A DNA stretch of 64,000 nucleotides from Lentinula raphanica (GCA_027919835.1 JANVFP010000013.1:310001-374000); one strand, 5' to 3'; shown: positions 23,142 to 34,658, numbered from the stretch's first letter. Numbers and translations are program-made. The notes: a model not told the origin generated them from the letters alone.

Positions 23142-23971
23142 CAGGGGGGTCCATGTAATTGGAATTGAGGGTATCGCAAAACCTGTTGGGGTCTGTTTGG
23201 CACCCCTTTGGTAAGCCACTAAGCCGCGATGTGCTGAATGTTTGCCGAGACTGAGCCAGTCTCTCTGAGAGGTAGAGATTCAGAACATAAGATGAGGCAA
23301 AAAATGTGGTTTTACTGTCGATTTGTACATGTATATATCCACGAGTACAATAACTAGTCCACTTGACTCTCCTCAACTCCATTGTCTAAGAAGTATGAAT
23401 TCAACGAGTCATGAAACCTTGCTGGAGCGCGGAAACATCTAACTGGTTGAGGTTGAATCGGTGTCATGACTCATGACTGGCTCCAGATGCATAGAAATCG
23501 AAGAATAAGGTGTTGTAGGAGGTAGCGGAACTCTCAATTGATTCTGGATATAAATTGCAATGAATGAAGGAGCAAAGTTGAATGAAATCAGTTCACGCAC
23601 CTGTATTGAGTTTGCACAAGACTTTCGATGAATGGCAAGGTTGTTAGTATTACCTTTATTCGTGATTGTGACTGATTTTCCACATAGATCGCAATGTACC
23701 ATAAGTTTCTCTTTTTCAACAAAGGTTTGGAAGCGAATGGTTTCTTTTCCACTGGTGTTGAGAGATACACTTTCAGGCAGCTCGGGAGGCATAGATGGCA
23801 TAATGTAGTATGGATTGCAAGAGATGACTATCAAGGAATACAGCGTTGACCATTTCGACTTTATCAATGTACAAAATTGATGAAAATTGACAGGAAGATA
23901 TAACAACGGTGCTGGTAGGTGGAAGGAGAGTGCCGATGCGGCATGATCGGCTTAGAACGTGGACCCCCCTG
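23142..23971. mobile_element. Non-autonomous hAT-type element
   Basis: An 830 bp insertion in the CACTA-type element. Its ends are CAGGGGGGTCCATG on the left and the inverse CGTGGACCCCCCTG on the right. The 8 bp TGTTTCTC flanks both sides (23134-23141 and 23972-23979). CAGGG-type ends with an 8 bp duplication are typical of the hAT superfamily. The interior holds only a short piece of a BED-like zinc finger, so it cannot move by itself. The right 60 bp of the same element are kept in the duplicated copy at 54394-54453. Confidence 0.8.
23439..23906 (-). pseudogene. BED-like zinc-finger remnant inside the hAT element
   Basis: A minus-strand reading frame includes a Cys/His pattern, VHCDLCGKSVTITN followed by LAIHRKSCA, resembling the N-terminal BED-type DNA-binding finger of hAT transposases or of agaricomycete hAT-derived proteins. 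No catalytic domain follows, and the frame is bounded by AT-rich sequence. I read it as the leftover N-terminal exon of the transposase that once served this element. Confidence 0.4.
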
Positions 23972-25687
23972 TGTTTCTCTTACAACAAAGAACATCTTTC
24001 TCTTCCAAAAAATAAAATGGGTGATCAATAGGTAATTAATGGGCAATCAATGGGTACTCAATGGGTACTCAATGGGTACTCAATGGGTACTCAATGGGTA
24101 CTCAGTGAATGCTCAATGGGTAGTCAATGAGAAATCAATGGGTGCTCAATGGGTAATCACTGGGTGCTCAATGGGTATGCAATGGGTAATCATTGGATCC
24201 TCAATGGGTGCTCAATGGGTACTCAGTGGGTGCTTAGTGGATGCTAGTTAGGAGACTGTTATGGGATTTTCAACACACTCTAGACATGTACTGAATGTTC
24301 CCTATAGCTGCCTGATCAGTGGGCATTGAACACCCATTGATCACCTATTGATCACCTATTGAGTGCCCATTGAGCACCCATTGATTTCCCATTGACTATC
24401 CATTGAGCATTCACTGAGCACCCATTGAGCACCCCTCGAGTACCCATTGACTACCCATTAATTACCCATTGATCACCTATTTTATTTTTTGGAAGAGAAG
24501 GATGTTCTTTGTTGTAAGAGAAACATGAAAAAATTTGATAACATTTATGCCCAAAATTCTTTATACAATTCTTGGGTCTTTTACATAGATAAAGATGATT
24601 TGTTTTTAAGTTCATATCTTCAGAAAAAATGCACATTATTCCCAAGATTTTTAAGGTCTTTTGTGCATGGTCCAGAATGTTATTTTCTTTTGTAGTATCA
24701 TCCAAAAATTAGCTTGATAATGAAGTCTTTATTCCTTGTATGAATTAGACAGATAAAATATTCCTTTTCTGGACATAAATATATTGATTATTAATAACTA
24801 CAGTCCTTATCACTTTCCTAATATATTTTGCTGTAATAATATGGGGTCAGCCATAGTGTAAGCTGAACAGAGGCATGAGAGTTCGAATGAGCGCTTATCC
24901 CTTTTGTATCTGAACTCTCATTGCCTCTGCATACACCGAGTCCATTTCTCATCGTGATGACTGAATTATCCACACCTTAAGGATGTTACTCCTCTGAAGA
25001 TTTTCCGGCTCCGATCAGAACTCAGATGGGTTTTACAACCCAAAACCCTCCTGATTTGCCAGCATCACTATCCAGGACTCAGCCGACTCTTTCCCCATAG
25101 CAACCTTTGGACGCATCGAATAGAATTCATCCTATGTGGCGGGTGCACTACGGTAGTATGCTAGGCTGAAGAAGGTATCGGTCAAGAATAGGTTGGTCTC
25201 TGATCTGAGTATGCAGAGCCGGGGGTATTATATCCCAGGATGCCCTCATAGGTTGAACTGCAGAGGACTGGCTGTCAGGTGACAAAGGCACCCTTGATAC
25301 AATTTTGGTTCCCGAATGAACTCAGAGTCCATGCGAACTCCACTCTTCGCATTTTGAGAATGTCTACTTGTTCTTGCACCTGAACCGTTCATTGATTTCT
25401 TCCCACACAAGCGATATTCTCAGGACTGCTACCGGTACTGGAAGGAAGTTCAAGAAGGTGGAGGGGGTGACAGAAAAGATGTCTTGGGAATGGGTCTTGA
25501 CAGCAGTTAATATGGATGAGAGATATGGGCAGCCCTCTATCCCTCGGTCTTCATTACCCCAGCCTTCATTACCTCCAGCCTTCGTTACCCCCATCCTTCG
25601 TTATCCACTCATAAACCTGCATCGTTGTATGCTTCTCCCTTGGGCCCTTCTTGCCCGATTGCTCCTATGCCATCCTTTGCCTCCTGC
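23908..25687. repeat. Segmental duplication, copy 1
   Basis: This 1,780 bp matches 54394-56140 almost base for base. It covers the right end of the hAT element, the right half of the CACTA-type element and about 825 bp beyond it (24861-25687), so the copying happened after both insertions. The two copies differ in length by 33 bp, three 11 bp units of the tandem array. The part after 24861 shows no gene I can support. Confidence 0.85.
24008..24482. repeat. Inverted pair of 11 bp tandem-repeat arrays
   Basis: The left array (about 24008-24242) repeats the unit AATGGGTACTC and variants such as AATGGGTGCTC. The right array (about 24305-24482) is its inverse (GAGCACCCATT and variants). They form the inner arms of the CACTA-type fold-back element, around a spacer of about 60 bp. 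Five perfect AATGGGTACTC units start the array here, but only two in the copy at 54.5 kb. Confidence 0.8.
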
Positions 25688-26279
25688 GAGTGAGAGAAAG
25701 AGCGAGGGGTGAGCAAAGCGAACCCCGAGCGGATGAAGCCTTGCGTATTCGACTAGCTGAGTCCAGTGAAAAAGATGTGAAGCGGCCGCGACGTTCGGTC
25801 CAATGTTTCGTCTGTAAAGAGACTCATCAGGCGGCGTTGTTCCTCGACGCCATGACAAACTTGTTTGGTTCCGTGGTTGTTGCCAAACACGGGCATAACT
25901 GGAGCTCAGCAGTCAGAAGCGGAGGGCTCTCTTGGTTCTCATACGCGTTCTGGTTCTTCTGAACCTGTCCCCACATCTCTCTCTTACTTGTTGCAAGCTA
26001 GTCAAATACAACAGTTTGTAATTCTCAAGAGAGTTGTGTTAGCATTTACTTTATTGGCCTTCAGGTATGTTACTTTTCAATTTGAGCCTGGTCAGAGGTC
26101 TCGGGAAGATGTGAGCAGTAAATTCCTGAAATTTCGGGCAATATGTATCTGCATGGATACAGGTGGCAACTGGTACGTTTCGGTTCATATATTTTTCTCC
26201 CTTCGGAAGCTGAGGAGAGCGCAGAGCCCCGCAGGGGCGTCGCGTCTCTACTGAAGCTGCAGATGGGGGAAAAAATGAA
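25688..26279. other. Transposon debris without a supportable gene
   Basis: A plus-strand frame within 25690-25860 reads as a charged segment ending CFVCKETHQ, possibly part of an old gag or zinc-knuckle protein, but it breaks off. About 108 bp (26128-26236) recur at 54287-54395. Nothing else could be recognised. Confidence 0.3.
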
Positions 26280-26784
26280 CTAAACAGTTGCCGCAAGTTC
26301 ATCATGGTAGGCATTGAGAATGTCCCGGTTCGAGCGATTAAGCCGGTCACCCAGCGATGCTGGTTTTGAAAAGGATGCGAGGAATCTTAAGTTTGGTGTG
26401 CAGCTACCGTGTTCCTCCCATACTTCTCCCAGTTCTCGCCACAAGGGACCAAAGTCTACATTGTCCCATAGTGGATTGTGGGTGAGTTTAAGGACGTGGA
26501 TCAGGTTATCATCCTGTTCTGGTTTTTGGGATGTGAACACTTTTGGGCGTTCAACCTGATAGGATACCTCCTTAAAGACATTCTCAAGCCATCTCCCTGG
26601 GTATCCGCGGGCGTGTAGCCGTATGGCAAACTCTTTTCGGATCTTTGCAAAATCATCTAGCCGAGAACATATCCTGACATATCGGGTAAGTTCGCCTTTG
26701 ACCCATGCACGTTTGGAGTCATCGGAGTGGCATGATTTCCAGGGTATGTAGAGGTATGCATTCAGTGCTTTCTGAAAGACCCGT
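26280..26784 (-). pseudogene. Reverse-transcriptase C-terminus, Penelope-like remnant
   Basis: A minus-strand frame, cut at its 5' side by the LTR at 26785, reads NAYLYIPWKSCHSDD, then WVKGELTRYVRICS, LHARGYPGRWLENVF and finally LASFSKPASLGDRLNRSN, stopping 17 residues later. This run (aromatic-PW..HS, KGEL.RYVR.CS, ARGYP, then a SLxDxLxRS-like box) resembles the end of Penelope-like reverse transcriptases. The stop soon afterwards, without a GIY-YIG nuclease, would fit the endonuclease-lacking Coprina type described from mushrooms. Family assignment is from memory of motifs and therefore moderate. Confidence 0.45.
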
Positions 26785-28481
26785 TAACGAGGTATAAAGT
26801 CGGTTCTTAGTATAATGCCTTATGACAGGTCACTTAGCACGAACACAGAGTACGACTTCACGGATTCGTCAATCAAATTGTATTTATAGCGAGGTGTGGG
26901 GCGTTGTCAGAGATTCCGCACTATCTTATATCTCGAGTCGAACGCAGTCTTGTAAGATCTTTTAGATCAGCAATACTGGTCAGCAGAACGAAGTGACACG
27001 GATATACCAGTCGTAAGATCTGGACTAAGGGGTTTGTTTTGAGTGGCTTCCACTCGGATAAGGGTTTTAGGCTCGGAAAGCAACGGGGTACCAGACGTTA
27101 TGGTAGACCAATCGATTCCGCTCCCGGGTGAAGCAGTACTGATCACTATTCTCAGTAAAACCTCGAAGATCACGCAGATCACCAATCACTACGTGTCAAC
27201 TTGAACAGAGCCACCAAAACTCTGCACGTTCACTCGGCACAACCTGAGACCAAGTCCTCTGTATCTCCGGAACGGAGTCTACCTTCAACTAGCAAGTGAC
27301 AGACACCAAGTCAAACCACTCAAAAGTCGGGCTTATCGCGATGAAGTAACACACTTAATCTGCAAGGTCCGGTACGGCTTAGAAGCCTTTACTCCCACGT
27401 ATGGATGAAAAGGATTACCAGTTCAGAGAGATCTGGGCGCGAAACTTATTTCATTTGTGCGGATACAGGTCTTTAAGTACACTACGAAAAGTCCAATACC
27501 CGTATTTGTCCTTGATCTAGTAGATCTAGCTATTTCTACGGACGGAGTCCGATAATATACATTTAAATAGTAAAATATGACTGAAACGATACAAACACGC
27601 AAGGAAATAGTAAGGAAAACAGAGAAAAAGATGAAACTTGTCCGTATTTCGTCGTACTTTCGCCAGATCTAGAAGATCAAGCAAGTTCCGACCATGGTCT
27701 GTGCGGCATCCACATGCTAGGGTGCCTAACTCGTCAGAGTGGCTCCTGCCTGTGTTGCTCAAGTGTTTCCGACGAATTTGCTTCCGCGGAATAGTAGTGG
27801 TCTCCCCAAGTTAATGAGATAGACTCGTAACAGTGGTTGATCTCGCGGATCAGGTAGGTCTGGTCCGTAGCTTTCGAACGGTATGCATATAGCCTGGTGT
27901 TCTGGAGCGGACAACGAAGATAAATGCTTCAGAAGTGTTTTCCGTAGGTTTCCGCGCGTTTCCGTGAGTGCTGGTCAAAGCTGTACATAGCATACGCTAT
28001 ATCCCAGTTTAGAACTTGAACATATGCGTGTTTCCGCTGCGGGTTTCACCCGTACTGCCACGGAAATGCTAGATCATCATGTTTCCGACGGTTTCCGCTA
28101 CTTTGCGTAGGGTTTCCGTGTGGTAACTCTTCCGGATAGGTTCTCATCGTGTCTGATCTGCTAGATCAAGTGAAATTTCCGTCATCACAGCCAAGTACCA
28201 AACTCAGTTGTGCCGATCCGGCAGATCTTGATACTAAGTCGATATTCCCTTGGTGTGCTCGTACCAGTAGTCAGCATTCTTGAAGGATCCCCGACCAAGG
28301 GTGCGAGCAAAGCTCTAAGTGGATATTCATGGCTGATCCTGCCAAAGGATCTGTATCCTAGCTTATACTGATACAAGTTTGACTGCTAGTTCGGGCTCAC
28401 TACAGTCCTTATTGATACTATGCAACGGTCTAAGTTGATCTTTTTGATCATTGCACGCCTGCGCGGAAAAACCGCGCAACA
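26785..28481 (-). repeat. 3' LTR of the large Ty3-type element
   Basis: About 1,697 bp, paired with 42544-44242. It contains many TTTCCG and GATC-palindrome motifs. The edges are defined by where the two copies stop matching: TAACGAGG on the left, CCGCGCAACA on the right. Confidence 0.9.
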
Positions 28482-28489
28482 TCTCCCCC
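28482..28489 (-). promoter_or_regulatory. Polypurine tract
   Basis: On the minus strand, GGGGGAGA directly precedes the TGTTGCGCGG start of the 3' LTR. This is the expected site and composition for priming plus-strand DNA synthesis. Confidence 0.75.
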
Positions 28490-28936
28490 AAACTAAAGAT
28501 CTGACCGTCCCCGGTCATCGCTATGGGTAGTGTAGGCTCGTATCCCTTGAAAGGAGTGGTACTGTAGCTGATCCGACAGATCAATCACTTTTCCGCAAAT
28601 TCTGACTTGATTATACCCAGTGATCTAACAGATCAAGTTGATCCGTTGATCTTAGCACCCGTACCGACAACTCCGCTGTCCTCTTGTCGAAGACGCTAAG
28701 TCCTCGGTTTGTTATCGGCGCTTAATTTCCGAGTGTGATATCATGACGTAAATCACGCTTCTAATTCTATCACATCACATACACACTTCCTCGAAACAAC
28801 TTCTTTTCAACATGTTACATACTATCCCTATGCCTAGGCCTGGGATTAGCAAATGCTGACAAAGGTTCAACGGACTTGGAAAATTTTCTAAGTTCGTTTC
28901 TTCCTTTCTCCCATCGTTGTCCACGCTCTCGACACG
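28490..28936. other. Leader region of the first opposite-strand gene
   Basis: About 450 bp between the polypurine tract and ATG 28937. It probably serves as promoter and 5' UTR for the plus-strand gene: it includes TGATATCATGACGTAAATCA and a C/T-rich run before the ATG. Three GATC palindromes occur between 28560 and 28660. Confidence 0.4.
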
Positions 28937-31846
28937 ATGGCCTCGTCTTCCAAAGCTGCTGCTGCTAAACCCTCGACCACGAAAAAGGCCACCGGGAACC
29001 GAGTCTACGGTGTCACTCCACTTGCCTCTTCATCCCTTTCTCTTGACGTGGAGGTTGGTCCAGCCACCACGGTGAAGGTTTATAATGCGGTTCGGGCCAT
29101 AGGCGACACCCCCGATGATCCTACTGCTCTATTCCTTCCCGCGTCTGCGGAGGAGTGTTCAGTACTAGTGAATAACTTTCGTCGTTTCCCGAACTCGGCA
29201 GCTCCCGCTTTTCATCTCCCCCACTATGCCAACCCAGAGAAGCTGGAGTTTCGGGGCGTCTTAGCCTCTCTCACTTCAGTGGTAGCTCCTGCGACGTTTT
29301 ATCCTCCCCGGTATATTCGTACCTGTCCCCTCTTTTCCGAAGGCCGGTCTTCCAAAGGCGAGGGGCTCCACCTATACCAAGCCCTGGTAATCCTGCAGCG
29401 GGCATTCGTCAAAATTATCAATGGTCATCACTCCAAATCTGAGATTGTTCGTCATATGCTTCAGTTTGCCAAGCAGCCTAATTTTTCTGACTGTCTCGTA
29501 TGTACTGCGCTCTCGCTCGCGGGACGAAGCTAACCGATTTCTTTCAGCGGTACTATCACGAACATTGGCACTATACCAACGCCTGTCCTTTATTCGCACC
29601 TCTCCTCATAGCTTTCATCTGTGACTTCTGCGAGGAACATTTGTCCCCTGCCGATTACAAGAAGTATGTTTATGATAGCAAGGCACGCACGGGATATGGT
29701 ATGAGCTCGAAGACGCGTCAGCGGGTCAAGGTACGTCTCCTCGTTACCCACTGACTCCGCACCTCTCACCCGTAGTTCTTTTTAGGACTGCCTGGCCGAA
29801 GCCCTGTCCCTTAAAACTCTTGCCATACCCATCCCTTTCGATCCCACCACTAGGGAGGGCCAGATAATCATTACTGTAGCTAGCCGGGGCACCGAGATAG
29901 ATCAAATCCGCCAGCCGTACACCAACATCGCCCTTCGTCCGGACCCGACTAAACGTATCGTGGTCCCGAAGGCCAGTAAGACGCGACCAGTTCCGAGGTC
30001 TTCTAAAGTCCCTCCGACCCAATCCCGCGTTTCCTCGCCTGAGCACGACGGTTCTGGTTCAGACGACTCCTCTTTCCATGGCAATCCTACACCGTCATCC
30101 CCTCAAGCATTTCCCGTTCCTGATTCCCCCATCTTGGTGGACGAGGATGACGACGAAGATGACGTTTTTAGAGAAGAGCTTCCTCCTCCAGCACCCGGTA
30201 CGTACGTTTCCTCTTTCTATCGGTCTCATCTTACCCCTACTCGTTTAGTGCTTCGTCGCAGCATCGCCCGAGCCGCCAAGTCCAAAACCCATGTTCCCGA
30301 GGTTACTTTAACCAGCGCTGCTCCAGCTGTCAAACGAGATCGTGCTCCCTCGAGCCTGGACCCCGATACGGTAAGTTCTCCTTTCGTCGATTCCTCGTTA
30401 ACCTTCGCTGATTTTTTATGTCTGGATTAGCCCGTGGCGGAACCTCCTACCAAGAAACGCCGAACTCAGGCCTCCCTGGGTAAAACTCGTGCCCCTACCC
30501 CAAAACCTGTTACTGGGTCGCCGGTGCCTCCTAAAAAGCCGGTGCCCTTCCGTATTCAGGAGGGCGAGCCCGACTATTTCGAAGATGATGACATTAAGAC
30601 CGACATGCATAAATATTTTGTTACGAACCCCGACTTTCAAACCAAGGTCCCCTTTTCCCAGTTGATCAGCAAGACTATCGCCCAAAACCCTCGCGCTCCC
30701 AAGCTTCCATTCCTCCGTCCTCCCAAATGGAAGATTTCTGAGGAACTCCGGAATTTTGGGGCGTTCGTTAATTCGGCCGATACCACTTTTTCTCTTCAAG
30801 GCCTGAGCCGTTATAGCTACATGACGTCGCGCTATCTCCAAACCTCGCTGAGCACCACACTCCCCTCACCTGAAGCCGTGCATTCGACTAGCAATTGTTT
30901 GACCTGTCTGGCCCGCGGTGTGGTCTGTGAAGGCGGCGGAAAGCTTGGAGGGCCTTGCAGTCATTGTGATCGTACTCACCGCAGCTGTTCCAGTTGTCTC
31001 GCACTGGAAGAACACAAGGATCGGTTCCTGGCCCTTCATAACACCATTCAAGGGTTCCCGGTTGGTACGTCCTTCTACTTTTCTTTCGATAGTTCCGTTA
31101 CCAACCTTCGCCCAGGTTATTCAGGCTCTTTGGACCGCTTTCAGAGCGCTCTGGTCGGCCTGGACCACGTTCACTCCTCGTTCGAGACCATGCTTAACGA
31201 CGCCCGTCAGCGGCTCGCGCGTAGTCTGCAGGAAGTTCGGTCAAACGGCTTCGACTATAATGTCGTTCTGTCTCAGTGGGCAGACGACAATCCCAACCTG
31301 CCCCTGGAATATGACATGCTTGTCTGGTTGGCCACGTTCTTTGGCTGGGATTCCTCTTGCAACATCGCCAAATACCTGGTTAACCCTGCCGATACCACTC
31401 GTCTGGAGGACTTTCTTCGTTCCAACGTCTTGCCTTCCGAAGGGTCCACCGATCCTGTCATGCCGGAGCTCTCTCATCCTTCGGTCCCCAATCCTCTTTC
31501 TCCTTCCGTGGGGCCCGCCCCGACGATACTAACACCTCGTCCCCCTTCCCCTTCATCGGAGCTGGTTCTGCGTTCCCGTCGTCGTCCGGCAGCTGCTACC
31601 CCTATCAACTTTACCCAGGATCGCAAGCCGCATAGTCCTCCCGCCCCTTTGGCTGGTGATGACGATGAGATGGACGTTGAGGACGGGGCGTCCCGAACCT
31701 CCGGGGGCCAGGCGTTGGTAGCCGGTTACGATGACAGTGAGGAGGATGATAATGCTGACGTCAATTCTGACGATGAGGACGACGATGATGAACCTGCTGA
31801 GATCGCACCACCTGCCCCTGCTCATTCTCCTAAAGCCCACAAGTAG
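28937..31846 (+). CDS. Spliced opposite-strand gene 1 of the LTR element, Cys-rich protein
   Basis: Lies inside the retrotransposon but runs opposite to gag-pol. Six exons (28937-29497, 29548-29730, 29786-30197, 30249-30370, 30431-31064, 31116-31846), all with GT..AG ends and consistent phases, encode 880 aa. The first 200 residues look globular. Residues about 320-480 are Pro/Ser/Asp-rich and basic (KKRRTQASLGKTRA). A compact cysteine cluster spans about 582-615: NCLTCLARGVVCEG, then GGPCSHCDRTHRSCSSC, eight Cys spaced like a Zn(II) binuclear or treble-clef site. An amphipathic region follows (DRFQSALVGLDHVHSSFETM). The tail is strongly acidic (DDSEEDDNADVNSDDEDDDD). It may be a nucleic-acid-binding accessory protein; no firm family was recognised. 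Five clean introns show it is expressed as a plus-strand transcript. Confidence 0.78.
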
Positions 31847-32642
31847 GGTAGTACTCGGACTCTACCATAGAGCCAGACTAGCCTACGACTTGTTTTTGTA
31901 ACACTTTTGTATATAGCCAGTATCCTCAGTCTCTAGATTCACCTAGTAGACTTTACTTTTGTTAATATCACCGCCCTTAGGGCTCTATCTTGTCCTTTTC
32001 GTCTGAGACCTCTTTGAGAATCCCTAAGTTAATCTTTAAGGTAGTTGAAATATCCTCTAAGATGTCTCCTGAATTTCTTATCAAGCTTTCCTAAGTTAAC
32101 TTTAAGCCCCGGAGTCTCCTCTAAGTTGACTTTAAGTTGTTAGGTCCCTTGCCCTTTATTAACACCTGATAGAGTACTAAGTACTTTAATGATACCATGT
32201 AGTTCTTCTAAGTGTTTGGCTTTTGACGTTTCCAAAGCTTTTGTATTGCTTTTTGTCATTCATGAAGCACGAATTTCGGTCTGATCAGCTAGATCATTTT
32301 GATCTGCTAGATCAAGCCCATCAATGTTGATTCTTCGGTTATCAAGTTGGTGGTTGCAGCCTCATATGGCATGTTAAATCCATTGGGCTATACAAATTGC
32401 AAGCTGCGTCGGTTTTAGATCTGAGTCTTTGCGTTGTACGCATGCTTGAGCTGTCAATGAACACAGGTCTTTCAGATCTCGTAAAATTTTCATGAAAATT
32501 TCTGAAATTTCGAAAATTCTTGAAACACCGTGTGTCCCCTCCCCCAAACTAAAGCTCAGCAGTCCCCTGCTGACCCGAAGCCTCGGAAAAGGTATAAAAG
32601 CCCTTGATCTAAGAGATCCGACTCCCAACTCAACGAAAAAAA
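31847..32642. promoter_or_regulatory. 3' UTR of gene 1 and TATA-bearing promoter of gene 2
   Basis: About 800 bp between the two opposite-strand genes. A good TATA box, TATAAAAG, lies at 32593-32600, 43 bp before the ATG at 32643, and the leader just before the ATG is A-rich (CAACGAAAAAAA). Several GATC palindromes and a run of repeated CTAAGTT motifs (32020-32140) occur here. Confidence 0.6.
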
Positions 32643-34658
32643 ATGGCTCCCAACTTCGAGTACCACAATCTCCCTATCTCGCTTGAAGCTGACTTTGCCA
32701 ACTGGTGCGTCGACGCGGAGTACTGGGCTGCTCGTGTTAGCGATGACAAGAGCCTGGCCTGGCAAGGTGCCAAGTACAGTCCTAGCAAGGACAAGGTCGA
32801 GTTCACCACGTCCAACAAAACGATCTTTCTGAACGATGTCCGTTGTGCGTACACTCATTTGGTACGGAAACCGTCTGGTCTGCTAGATCTAGCAAAACTA
32901 ACCATTTTCCGCTAGCTCATTCGAGTGTCCCGCGACGCTGCTTGTATGAACAAGGAATATCTGCGGGCGTACGACAATCTCGCGGAGGAATTACTTTCCG
33001 CCGTGAATGCGTACCGCACTATCCGTGACGAGATCCCTAAGCAGTTTCCCAAACTCTCTGAAGAGGGAGGGAAGAACGCTGAGATCGTCAGTTTCTACAT
33101 TCAGCTGAACGACCTTCGTCGCAAAAAGCTCCGTGAGGACCAAGGCAGACAGGGTTCTCCTGCTGTCAGTACTCGCGGACCTAGTGTTCCACCTGCTGAT
33201 CCTGAAGGACCGTCGAAATCCAAGTCGAAAGGCAAGGAAGTTGCGACTGATCCAGCAGATCCAGCCGTTTCCGATGCTGATGCCAAGTTCATGGCCGAGG
33301 TGGTGCGTTTCTGCAACTGTTTACGAAGATCCATTTACTAAGTAAAGGTCCTAGGATGCTGATCTTGCAGAACATGGTCCTTCACCTCCAAAAGGTCCTC
33401 GAGGCGCACTTGCTAACCATTTACGAGGCCGCGGACTTCCCATGCGAGGCCACTTCCGTAGTCCACGCGAGCAACGCTTTGAAATGCAGGAATCACTGCG
33501 TATGGGTGTTCCTGTTCCGCGGTATGACCCTCCGGTAAGTATGGTACGTTGATCTGTTAGATCAGCTGCTAACGGTTTATCCAGCCTCGTCGTGCTGAAC
33601 TCGTCATCGATCATATCATTGGTATGGACGAAAGGATCAAGCACGCCAAGGAGGAACGTGAAAAAGGCGAGAAGGGGAAGAAGACCGCGGAAGCGACTCC
33701 TCCTCCTCCTACCAGGCCCTCTACTCGTTCCAAAAGCAAGAAGAAATCCCCTGACGACGAACCGGCTGCTCTGGCAGATCAGGATGTCTCGGTACGTGGC
33801 TGATCTTGAAGATCAGACAAGTCTATGACTAACCCGTGCCATAGATGGCTGACGACGTCGAGGATTCTGCTCCTGCGAAGGCTAAGACCAAAACCAAAAA
33901 GCGCGACACCGTCGACGACGATGACACTCCGAAGTCTTCCAAGACCAAGAGCAAGCGCAAACGTTCCGAACGCGATGTTGGTCCCGCGGACGGTGATGAG
34001 ACTGAGCGGGCTCTGTCTCCTCAAGCACATAGTACTGTGCACGCTGTAACCGCGATCTCCCAGCCTCGTGCTGTTGGTGAAGATCTGATTAAGAGGGTGA
34101 AGTATTCGTTGGAACTCGCGGATACTAGTGAGTACCACTTCCAATTTCCGCTTTTTCGTACGGACTTCTACGGAAACTCGTTGATCTGCCAGATCACGCA
34201 TTTTCCGTTAGATAATTTCGTTTTGCATAGTCAGGAGACCTTCCGCAAGCTTCGTGTCACTGATTATCGTTACAGGTACCCCCGACGATACAGATCATCG
34301 AGATCTCGTGCAACTTCTTCACAACATCGGACTCGCCCACAACCCGGAGGTTGAATCGTACACCGAAGAGCAGTACAATGCCTTCATCAACTTCCATACG
34401 ACCCAACTCTTCGACTGTGTTATGAAAGCTCGTTTCTATGCACACCGTGGGGAGGCTAGTCAACGGATCATTGACAACGCCAGGGCTGCTCGAAAGGCTG
34501 GTGAACCTCTGCCCAAAGACGAGGACACCACCATGACTCCTGCCGACGTTGAAGAGGTGTACGTGTTTTCCGCACCACCGTCGCTGCCACCCGTAATTAA
34601 AATTGCGCAGACAGACTTAGCAGATCCGGAAATGCAAGGGCCACGCTCCGCACCTTAA
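32643..34658 (+). CDS. Spliced opposite-strand gene 2 of the LTR element
   Basis: Six exons (32643-32837, 32916-33302, 33355-33534, 33585-33791, 33845-34127, 34276-34658) in consistent phase give 544 aa. The last exon may hide one more 54 nt intron at 34558-34611, which is a multiple of three and so cannot be decided. Residues 1-110 look globular and include EFTTSNKTIFLND and EYLRAYDNLAEELLSAVNAY. The centre is low-complexity with basic runs (SKSKSKGKEVATD; EEREKGEKGKKTAEA; KAKTKTKKRD). The C-terminal part, DHRDLVQLLHNIGLAHNPEV, is helical. I know no match; the start resembles small helical capsid-like or adaptor domains only in general character. It sits 211 bp from the pol stop codon, tail to tail. 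Its introns contain the element's GATC palindromes. Confidence 0.72.

Larger units (their letters stand above)
11656..24860. mobile_element. CACTA-type fold-back element, host of nested insertions
   Basis: The left end reads CACTACGGCTGACGCC and the right end, reverse-complemented, CACTATGGCTGACCCC, so both ends carry a CACTA terminal motif. The flanking triplet is TAA on both sides (11653-11655 and 24861-24863), the 3 bp duplication expected for this superfamily. Removing the KDZ element and the hAT element leaves about 1.2 kb that is almost wholly two inverted arms of some 560 bp: left arm 11656-11720, 22877-23141 and 23980-24240; right arm about 24300-24860. I see no transposase gene, so it is non-autonomous. 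Its right half is present again at 54453-55311. The 3 bp duplication alone is weak evidence; the matching ends and long arms are strong. Confidence 0.75.

Noticed and set aside
24861..25687. Possible continuation of the zinc-finger gene beyond the CACTA-type element
   Set aside because: This sequence is itself duplicated at 55312-56140 and shows no exon that joins in phase to the zinc-finger gene.
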